16,486 bases of DNA from positions 1 through 16,486 of the forward strand of contig JAGVUS010000344.1 in NCBI GenBank assembly GCA_019136175.1. The letters run 5' to 3'. Of this stretch, positions 1 through 5,074 are shown piece after piece. Position 1 is the stretch's first letter, and every line of letters starts with the position of its first letter. The notes under the pieces are model-generated. The model was given only the letters and a program-made list of their open reading frames with translations, made no database searches and had not been told where the DNA came from. A program made the translations under genes and the position numbers. The stretch is from Chloroflexota bacterium (GTDB lineage: Bacteria; Chloroflexota; Anaerolineae; Anaerolineales; Anaerolineaceae).

Positions 1-1296
1 ATCTCCAATGATTGACTCATATATTTGTACTTCCTCTTCCCGGGTTATTAAATCATAATGACCTTCAAATTGGGTGGGATCCTGGTCGTTTCCATTGCCA
101 TCAATTGCTCCATTAGCAGACCATTCTCCGGATTCAAAGAGGATGGATCCATCTTCAGCGGTCACCACAAAATGAAGCCAGGCGCGGCGGGAAGGAAAAC
201 TGGTGGGGAACTTATGACCAACCAGATTGGTCACTTTTACAGAGACATCCAGCTGGTCATTGTGGATTTTTCCCGATACCTCCAGGGAAGCTGTACGGTT
301 TTGTAATTGATCACCGGTTCGGGCAATTGCTTCATCAAAAAGAGATTTGTTTGTTGCCCCCCCCAGCAGATCAGGGTTGTCCTGCAGGGCGGTCAACATG
401 TACTGGTTGCCACCTTGAAATGTATGCAGGTTAATACCGGTTTGGGGTTGCCCGCCGGTATTGGCTATGGGTGCCTTGCCTTCCACTGCAATCATGTGGC
501 AATCCTGGCAGGATGCATTTTGCGCATAGACACTGGCAAGCCATTCCAGGTGAACGGTCTGTTCCGGGAAAACCTCTTCGCTGAGTGTTCCATCATTTTT
601 TATGTAAGGTGTGAAGAGGTTATGGCAGGTAGCACACATCTCGGATTGTCGAATATGGTTTGACTGGACTGGAATGTACCCGGAGGCTGATTGCATAATG
701 GTTGCCAACCCGGCATCAACAGGAAAGGGTCCGTAAGATGACCGCCCGCCAACCGGTGTAATTGAATCAACCAGGAACCCACCACTGAAGGTTTCGCTGG
801 TTCCAAGCTGATCCGCCTGGACCTGATGACAAAGCGTACAGGACACCCCATCCACTGCAAGGGGTTCAAGTGGATGCGTTGGATCCAGAACGCCATCCTG
901 GTCCAGCAACAAGGTCAGCGTATTTTGGATATTCAGGGTTTTGTATGCCATGGGTACATGGCAGGTGCTGCACTTGTCTTGAATTTCACGGGACAGGTGT
1001 GGATTGGCTATGATTTCGTTGCGTACGGACGCCAGGTAGTACGGGTCCCGGGCGGAATTTGCCATCATGGATGAGCGCCAAATAGAATCCACGGAGGTGT
1101 CTACACCCTGGTCGGATTTTAATCCGGTATGGCAATATCCACAGGCACCTGCAGTGGAAAAATATTCTCCCTGGAAATTGATGAGGGGGGATGGTGTTTC
1201 AGCGGTCGGGTCCGGTGCTGCTGGTTGTGGAGTACACCCAGCTAAAAACAACAGGAGGAAGATGATCGTAAATAACCCGGCACGAGTGGTTTTCAT
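1..1296 (-). CDS. multiheme c-type cytochrome lipoprotein (C-terminus beyond left edge)
   Basis: The reading frame opens at ATG 1296 and stays open for 432 codons to the window edge, so the C-terminus is missing. Residues 1-21 form a lipoprotein signal: basic start, hydrophobic core, lipobox LAGC with Cys21 as the predicted lipidated residue. Five haem c sites (CxxCH) follow: CGYCH 52-56, CSTCH 109-113, CTLCH 153-157, CATCH 221-225 and CQDCH 263-267. After about residue 335 the chain has no haem motifs and looks like a beta-rich domain. The protein should sit outside the cytoplasmic membrane, lipid-anchored, and carry electrons; donor and acceptor cannot be told from sequence. A strong Shine-Dalgarno (GGAGGA, 1306-1301) lies 4 bases before the ATG. 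It is 32 bp downstream of rsfS on the same strand and may be co-transcribed. Seen: signal and haem motifs. Inferred: electron-transfer role. Confidence 0.9.
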   Translation of the reverse strand, partial: MKTTRAGLFTIIFLLLFLAGCTPQPAAPDPTAETPSPLINFQGEYFSTAGACGYCHTGLKSDQGVDTSVDSIWRSSMMANSARDPYYLASVRNEIIANPHLSREIQDKCSTCHVPMAYKTLNIQNTLTLLLDQDGVLDPTHPLEPLAVDGVSCTLCHQVQADQLGTSETFSGGFLVDSITPVGGRSSYGPFPVDAGLATIMQSASGYIPVQSNHIRQSEMCATCHNLFTPYIKNDGTLSEEVFPEQTVHLEWLASVYAQNASCQDCHMIAVEGKAPIANTGGQPQTGINLHTFQGGNQYMLTALQDNPDLLGGATNKSLFDEAIARTGDQLQNRTASLEVSGKIHNDQLDVSVKVTNLVGHKFPTSFPSRRAWLHFVVTAEDGSILFESGEWSANGAIDGNGNDQDPTQFEGHYDLITREEEVQIYESIIGD

Positions 1297-1328
1297 CGGT
1301 TCCTCCATTTTCAGAACGGTGTTCGGTT

Positions 1329-1664
1329 TTAGAGAAGGTGAAGCACCACTTTGCCCTGGTTCCAGAGGTCTTCAAGGTGGTAGTATTTGCGTTGTTCGGC
1401 TGAGAAGAGATGAACGATTACATCACCCAGGTCAATAAGAAGCCAGCCATCTCCCGTGGTGCCCTCCAGTTTTCCGGATAGGGAAAATTTTTCTTTCACC
1501 TTCTCCAGCACTGCATCTCCAAGGCTGTCCAGCATGCGCTCGCTTGTTCCTGTGCAGATGATGAAGTAATCGGCAAAACTTGCAATTTCCTGGATATCCA
1601 GCAGGAGAATGCTTTCCGCCTTTTTTTCCTCCAGGATGTCCACAACCAGATGTGCCAGTTCCAA
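1329..1664 (-). CDS. rsfS: ribosomal silencing factor RsfS
   Basis: A 111-residue protein matching the RsfS (Iojap/DUF143) family in length and sequence: an N-terminal ELAHLVVDILEEKKAE segment, the core DIQEIASFADYFIICTGTS (about residues 23-41), then GDGWLLIDLGDVIVHLF (about 71-87) and the ending EQRKYYHLEDLW. Family knowledge: RsfS binds ribosomal protein uL14 on the 50S subunit, blocks joining with 30S and lowers translation during starvation. No ATG fits. The frame offers TTG at 1664 or CTG at 1673; a GAGG Shine-Dalgarno at 1683-1680 is 6 bases from CTG but 15 from TTG, so a 114-residue form starting at 1673 is possible. It lies 49 bp downstream of thpR with its own extended -10 box in between. 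Identity is secure; the start is not. Confidence 0.93.
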   Translation of the reverse strand: MELAHLVVDILEEKKAESILLLDIQEIASFADYFIICTGTSERMLDSLGDAVLEKVKEKFSLSGKLEGTTGDGWLLIDLGDVIVHLFSAEQRKYYHLEDLWNQGKVVLHLL

Positions 1665-1679
1665 TGTGTCCAGAATCCA

Positions 1680-1683
1680 CCTC
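1680..1683 (-). promoter_or_regulatory. Shine-Dalgarno site bearing on the rsfS start
   Basis: Read on the minus strand, GAGG (within GAGGTGG, 1683-1677) is the only good ribosome-binding match upstream of rsfS. It is 6 bases from a CTG codon at 1673 and 15 bases from the TTG at 1664. That spacing favours the CTG, a rare start codon; conservation of the family N-terminus does not settle it. Confidence 0.5.
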
Positions 1684-1702
1684 GTAAATTCGTTGATGGT
1701 TT

Positions 1703-1711
1703 ATTTTAGCA
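1703..1711 (-). promoter_or_regulatory. extended -10 promoter for rsfS
   Basis: On the minus strand TGC-TAAAAT (1711-1703) is an extended -10 element with five of six hexamer bases matching TATAAT. Transcription would begin near 1696, about 20-30 bases before the rsfS start. No good -35 match is visible 16-18 bp upstream, which overlaps the 3' end of thpR; extended -10 promoters often need none. Confidence 0.5.
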
Positions 1712-1713
1712 TA

Positions 1714-2301
1714 TTATGAGGTTGGTGGCTGAAAGGGAGCATGTAGCAGAGCAGTGTAAATTGCACCGGTTGGTCGCAAATCACTGCGAAACAGGATTAC
1801 CTGATCAGCGTCGAATTCACCAATTTCGTTGATTTTTGTGGAAAGCAGTGTGGTGGTAACCATTTCCAATTCCTGCCTGGTGGCGGTTGAGTGGATGCGT
1901 CCAAGCGTCAGGTGGGGAGAGAATGGTCGGTTTTCAGCGGGAATTCCAATGGTGTCAGCCAGTTTTTCGATTTGTTTCTGCAGTCTAGTTAGACCATCCG
2001 GTGCTTGTAAACCAGCCCAAACAACCCTTGGGCGGTTTGGGTTTGGAAATGCACCAATTCCCGTCACCAGGATAGGAAATGGTTGCACCATGGCAGCAAT
2101 GTCCGGCAGAGCTTGTTTCAATGCATTCGCTTGTTTATCAGAGATATCTCCCAGAAACTTCAGTGTGATGTGAATATTGGTAACAGGAACCCAGCGAACC
2201 CCGGATGAAATCCGCGTTTTCAATTGTTGTATGACCCTGTTGAGGTTGGATTGGGTGGCAGGTGGTAATTCAATGGCGATAAAAGCGCGAATGGTTTTCA
2301 T
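1714..2301 (-). CDS. thpR: RNA 2',3'-cyclic phosphodiesterase (ThpR / 2H family)
   Basis: A 195-residue protein of the two-histidine (2H) phosphoesterase superfamily. It begins with the typical MKTIRAFIAIELP and has the two catalytic HxTx motifs, HITL at 44-47 and HLTL at 130-133, in the expected tandem arrangement. Length is normal for the family. ThpR enzymes open 2',3'-cyclic phosphate ends of RNA to 2'-phosphates and can ligate tRNA halves in vitro; the cellular role is poorly known. The start at ATG 2301 is supported by the conserved N-terminus, although only a weak purine stretch precedes it. An extended -10 promoter (2340-2332) gives a leader of about 24 bases. It is divergent from the 6S RNA gene and followed by rsfS, so RNA- and ribosome-related genes cluster here. 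Confidence 0.92.
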   Translation of the reverse strand: MKTIRAFIAIELPPATQSNLNRVIQQLKTRISSGVRWVPVTNIHITLKFLGDISDKQANALKQALPDIAAMVQPFPILVTGIGAFPNPNRPRVVWAGLQAPDGLTRLQKQIEKLADTIGIPAENRPFSPHLTLGRIHSTATRQELEMVTTTLLSTKINEIGEFDADQVILFRSDLRPTGAIYTALLHAPFQPPTS

Positions 2302-2331
2302 GGTTTCTTGATTGTCTTGATGAATGGATGC

Positions 2332-2340
2332 ATTATATCA
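2332..2340 (-). promoter_or_regulatory. extended -10 promoter for thpR
   Basis: Minus-strand TGA-TATAAT (2340-2332) is a perfect TATAAT with an extended TG. Predicted transcription start is near 2325, 24 bases before the thpR ATG. No clear -35 hexamer is seen. This promoter and the 6S RNA promoter point away from each other, with their -10 boxes about 50 bp apart. Confidence 0.6.
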
Positions 2341-2382
2341 GGTCTGTGAATTAAGATTTCTCTATCCATTTATTTTGGAATG

Positions 2383-2391
2383 TGGTATAAA
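2383..2391 (+). promoter_or_regulatory. extended -10 promoter for 6S RNA
   Basis: TGG-TATAAA at 2383-2391 is an extended -10 element. Transcription is predicted to start near 2398, exactly where the closing stem of the 6S RNA begins. The region 17 bp upstream (around 2363-2368) shows no convincing -35 hexamer. Confidence 0.6.
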
Positions 2392-2397
2392 ATAATC

Positions 2398-2571
2398 ACC
2401 CTGCTGTGTTCGTGATGCCGCAAAACCGGTTTTGAGCCAACACTCTTAAAAAGGCGTCTCTTATTAGATAGTATCACGATAGACTTCGGTCAAGGTGAAA
2501 TCTCTCTAGCGGGACCCTACCTGCGAAAGCAGGTTCAAAACTACGCAGCACACGGCATGGCGGGGATTTTT
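2398..2571 (+). ncRNA. ssrS: 6S RNA (SsrS), RNA polymerase regulator
   Basis: This stretch between thpR and the FHA gene folds like 6S RNA, the abundant RNA that mimics an open promoter and binds housekeeping RNA polymerase. (1) A terminal stem pairs CCCTGC (2399-2404) with GCGGGG (2560-2565), followed by a T-run that acts as terminator. (2) The 5' strand TGTGTTCG, then TTTTGAGCC, resembles the matching arm of E. coli 6S RNA. (3) GTTTTGAGCC (2429-2438) pairs with GGTTCAAAAC (2532-2541), flanking the central bubble. (4) A perfect GAAA-loop hairpin, ACCTGC/GCAGGT (2519-2534), sits on the 3' side of the bubble as in many 6S RNAs. (5) An apical arm stacks AGAT/ATCT, TCAC/GTGA and GAC/GTC around a TTCG tetraloop (2466-2503). 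At about 174 nt it is of normal size. The ends are predicted from promoter and terminator. Family assignment is by structure and memory of known members, not by a covariance search. Confidence 0.85.
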
Positions 2572-2573
2572 TA

Positions 2574-2602
2574 TTGACAGTCATTCATCTTCCTGCTACA
2601 CT
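2574..2602 (+). promoter_or_regulatory. promoter for the FHA protein gene
   Basis: A consensus -35 TTGACA (2574-2579), a 17-bp spacer and an extended -10 TGC-TACACT (2594-2602). Predicted start is near 2609, giving a leader of about 23 bases containing the Shine-Dalgarno AGGAG (2621-2625). This is the clearest two-box promoter in the window and begins immediately after the 6S RNA T-run. Confidence 0.75.
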
Positions 2603-2631
2603 CATTTTAAGATTCTCAGCAGGAGCGTTCC

Positions 2632-3297
2632 ATGATCACTGAATTCAGGCTTATTATTCGCTCTGGTCCCAATTCCGGTCAGGTTATCAAACTGGAAAAG
2701 GATGATTTAATCCTTGGGCGGGATCTCCACAGTGATATTGTCTTGACAGACCCCGAGGTTTCCCGGAGGCATGCCCGTTTATTCCAAAAGGGATCGGCGT
2801 TTATGCTGGAAGACCTTGGGTCGACAAACGGAACCTTTGTAGAGGGACAGCGGTTAACCGGACCCTACCTGCTCCAACCCGGGGAAACCATCCACCTGGG
2901 GGAAAATTGCATCCTTGTGTTTGAAGCCATTGAGGTGGATCCGGATGCAACCAAGGTTTCAAATATTGGTGAGAAACCTGTTCAGGAGCCTGCTCCGGCA
3001 GAACAAATTTCTCAGCGTCCAACCATTTCGCCAATGGAGCCGATTCAAGCGCCAAAACCCGCTCCTGTTGAACAACCAAAGCCTCAACCGAAACCGCAGA
3101 TTGTTGGGGGAGATTATGTGGGTTCAATTCCAGAATCACCTGCGCCAAAAAAGAGATGGTGGATCTGGCTGGTGGCTGGGTTGGCATTGCTGGCTGTTGG
3201 CTGCTTGATTGTTTTCATTATTGTCGACCTGGCAAATCTATACTGTGTTCTTTTCCCTGGGGTTGTCAATTTGTTTGTTCCTGGTTATTGCAGATGA
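2632..3297 (+). CDS. FHA-domain protein with one or two membrane segments
   Basis: A 221-residue protein. Residues 5-98 form a forkhead-associated (FHA) domain, which binds phosphothreonine peptides: LGR 28-30, the SRRH motif 44-47 and GSTNGT 63-68 are the conserved loop residues. Residues 105-172 are a linker rich in Pro, Lys and Gln, probably unstructured. A hydrophobic segment (about 176-199) follows KKRWW, so the FHA domain should face the cytoplasm. The last 22 residues are again hydrophobic with two cysteines. The start at ATG 2632 is well supported by AGGAG six bases upstream. Gene order puts it 61 bp before an AI-2E-family transporter, likely in one transcript. No kinase gene lies in the window, so the phosphorylated partner is unknown. 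Domain identity is secure; biological role is not. Confidence 0.88.
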   Translation: MITEFRLIIRSGPNSGQVIKLEKDDLILGRDLHSDIVLTDPEVSRRHARLFQKGSAFMLEDLGSTNGTFVEGQRLTGPYLLQPGETIHLGENCILVFEAIEVDPDATKVSNIGEKPVQEPAPAEQISQRPTISPMEPIQAPKPAPVEQPKPQPKPQIVGGDYVGSIPESPAPKKRWWIWLVAGLALLAVGCLIVFIIVDLANLYCVLFPGVVNLFVPGYCR

Positions 3298-3358
3298 TTT
3301 CTGATTCAAATCCAATAGATAGAGACGCCATTCCCGCACCAGCAGGACATTCTGACCA

Positions 3359-4732
3359 ATGACAACACCATCCCCGGAACCAGAGCCACCAACATCCGAA
3401 CCACAAGAAAATAAAAACCGGAATAATGAACCGGATTTTTTGCAGGAGCCCGGGCATGTTCAGGTGATCGCGGATTCACCGCCGTGGAGCAATACCGTCA
3501 AGCTGGTGGTTGGGTTAACCATGATGGCAATTGCCGCCGGTTTGTTGATCCGGTTTCGTAATTTAATCGGTCCATTACTCCTGGCGTTTGTTCTTGCCTA
3601 CCTGATACATCCTGTCGCATCCTGGATTTGCAGGAAGACGAAATTTTCGTGGCGATTAACAACCACCATTATTTTTATCCTGATCCTTTTTGCGCTGATT
3701 GGATTGTTAACCTGGGGAGGTTTCTCACTTGTTGGGCAGGTACAGAGCCTGATTAATTTTGTTCAGCGGCAGGTTGATAATTTACCCATCTGGCTGGATA
3801 CCCTGACTGCTGAACCAATCTATATCCTGGGGATTTTCGAGGTTGACCTTCGCCAATACGATTTTGGTCAGCTGGCAGAACAGGCATTGGGAATGGTGGA
3901 GCCGATTCTATCCAGGTTGGGATCCGTGGTGGGAAGCCTGGCGGGTGGGGCGGCAACCACAATTGGTTATGCGTTTTTTACAATCCTGGTGGCGTATTTC
4001 TTCATCTCGGAAACCGGGGGTGTGCGGGCAAGACTGATTAATATCCGCATCCCGGGATATTCCGAAGATCTTAAAAAAATCAGCACACAACTCAACAGAA
4101 TCTGGAACGCTTTTCTTCGCGGGCAGATTATCATTTTCCTCATCGCTGTCGCCACTTACACGGTGGTTCTTGGCATCCTGGGGGTCAATTTTTACCTGGG
4201 GCTGGCATTCCTGGCTGGATTTGCCCGTTTCATTCCATATGTCGGCGCATGGGTGACCTGGATTACATTGGGTCTGGTGTGTTATTTTCAATCAAGCACC
4301 TTGTTTGGCGTTGGTTCGATTGTGTATGTCATCATTGTTGTGGGAATTGCGCTGGTGATCGACTCGTTTTTTGATAATTTTGTGGTGCCACGATTGATGG
4401 CGGATGCACTGTCTGTTCACCCGGCGGCTGTGATGGTGGCAGCACTCGTCTCTGCCCAGTTGTTTGGTATCATTGGCGTTTTGCTTGCAGCCCCCACCCT
4501 GGCGACGCTGCAATTGATCAGCCGATATGTTACCCGCAAGTTGTTTGATCTGGATCCGTGGCATGACCTAAAAACAGGTCCACCTGTTAAGCCAATGCCG
4601 AAATCGGTAACGCGCGCTCGCAGGATTCTGAAACGCTGGCTTAAACCGCTCCAGCCCAGATGGAAACAATTTGTTGCCTGGTTTAATCACCTTTGGATGA
4701 AGGTTTTGAGAGGATTTCAAAAGAAACAATAA
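3359..4732 (+). CDS. AI-2E family transporter (TqsA/PerM-like permease)
   Basis: A 457-residue integral membrane protein of the AI-2E transporter family (PF01594). An acidic, Pro-rich soluble tail (1-45) precedes membrane segments at about 47-65, 68-90 and 101-123. A soluble stretch of about 75 residues follows, then a second cluster from about 202 with the family signatures LRGQ (253-256), IPYVGAWV (292-299), DNFVVPRLM (339-347) and GIIGVLLAAPTLA (371-383). A basic tail of about 60 residues (398-457) is longer than usual. Members have been linked to autoinducer-2 export, cation/proton exchange or polyisoprenoid transport, so the substrate cannot be named. An in-frame stop just upstream (3353-3355) rules out an earlier start; AGCAGGA lies about 11 bases before the ATG. 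Likely co-transcribed with the FHA gene. Confidence 0.9.
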   Translation: MTTPSPEPEPPTSEPQENKNRNNEPDFLQEPGHVQVIADSPPWSNTVKLVVGLTMMAIAAGLLIRFRNLIGPLLLAFVLAYLIHPVASWICRKTKFSWRLTTTIIFILILFALIGLLTWGGFSLVGQVQSLINFVQRQVDNLPIWLDTLTAEPIYILGIFEVDLRQYDFGQLAEQALGMVEPILSRLGSVVGSLAGGAATTIGYAFFTILVAYFFISETGGVRARLINIRIPGYSEDLKKISTQLNRIWNAFLRGQIIIFLIAVATYTVVLGILGVNFYLGLAFLAGFARFIPYVGAWVTWITLGLVCYFQSSTLFGVGSIVYVIIVVGIALVIDSFFDNFVVPRLMADALSVHPAAVMVAALVSAQLFGIIGVLLAAPTLATLQLISRYVTRKLFDLDPWHDLKTGPPVKPMPKSVTRARRILKRWLKPLQPRWKQFVAWFNHLWMKVLRGFQKKQ

Positions 4733-4741
4733 ACAATTACT

Positions 4742-4771
4742 CTGGCAGGTACTGCAGGTTTGTGAGATAAT
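4742..4771 (+). promoter_or_regulatory. putative promoter for the 60-residue protein
   Basis: An extended -10, TGA-GATAAT (4763-4771), has five of six bases matching TATAAT. CTGGCA (4742-4747) is a four-of-six match to -35 at 18-bp spacing. Predicted start near 4778 leaves a leader of about 32 bases that includes the Shine-Dalgarno. This suggests the small gene is transcribed independently of the AI-2E transporter. Confidence 0.5.
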
Positions 4772-4809
4772 CTGAGCCGGTAATGATTTTTTGGAAGGAG
4801 AATTACAAA

Positions 4810-4992
4810 ATGGAATCGAATGAACCCAAAACAGAAACGCTGGCAGAGACTGAAAATTTCATGGCATGGCGTGCAGAAGAGCCGGATGGGGAAACCACTT
4901 ATCACCTTGAATTAAACAACCTGACGGTTCACTTCTTCGATGAGGAATGGAAGGAATTCCTTACGCTTGTGGAAGGACTTTTGAAGGGGTAA
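4810..4992 (+). CDS. small acidic protein of unknown function (60 aa)
   Basis: A 60-residue cytoplasmic protein, strongly acidic (many Glu, few Lys/Arg) with no signal or membrane segment. The N-terminal 16 residues look disordered. Residues 18-43 contain an alternating pattern suited to beta strands (TYHLELNNLTVHFF), and 44-58 (DEEWKEFLTLVEGLL) look like an amphipathic helix. The start at ATG 4810 is chosen because GGAAGGAG (4793-4800) sits nine bases upstream; an in-frame ATG at 4783 lies before that site and is unlikely. It has its own promoter and faces the formate dehydrogenase operon tail to tail. The shape recalls small anaerolineal hypothetical proteins, but I cannot name a family. 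The gene is credible from its ribosome site, promoter and biased composition. Confidence 0.75.
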   Translation: MESNEPKTETLAETENFMAWRAEEPDGETTYHLELNNLTVHFFDEEWKEFLTLVEGLLKG

Positions 4993-5014
4993 AGCAAGAC
5001 AGCCAATATCCACT

Positions 5015-5052
5015 AAAAAAAACGGGGATCGCAATTTATTTGCGATCCCCGT
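5015..5052 (-). terminator. intrinsic terminator of the formate dehydrogenase operon
   Basis: A perfect 13-bp stem (5022-5034 with 5040-5052) and five-base loop. Read on the minus strand it is followed by a run of eight T (5022-5015). It lies 22 bp past the formate dehydrogenase stop codon. On the plus strand no T-run follows the hairpin, though it may still help end the small-protein transcript. Confidence 0.92.
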
Positions 5053-5074
5053 GGTGTTTGATCCATTTTGAATC

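Noticed and set aside
600..896. A 98-codon minus-strand frame inside the cytochrome gene
   Set aside because: The other minus-strand frame carries five CxxCH motifs and a signal sequence from 1296 to the edge and is clearly the real gene; this one is an out-of-frame overlap.
2422..2433. AAAACCGGTTTT as a transcription-factor operator
   Set aside because: It lies inside the predicted 6S RNA and is better explained by RNA pairing; no second copy is seen near other promoters here.
5022..5052. The strong hairpin after the small gene as a mobile-element end or repeat
   Set aside because: The eight-T run on the minus strand just after the fdh stop codon makes an intrinsic terminator the simple explanation; no second copy occurs in the window.
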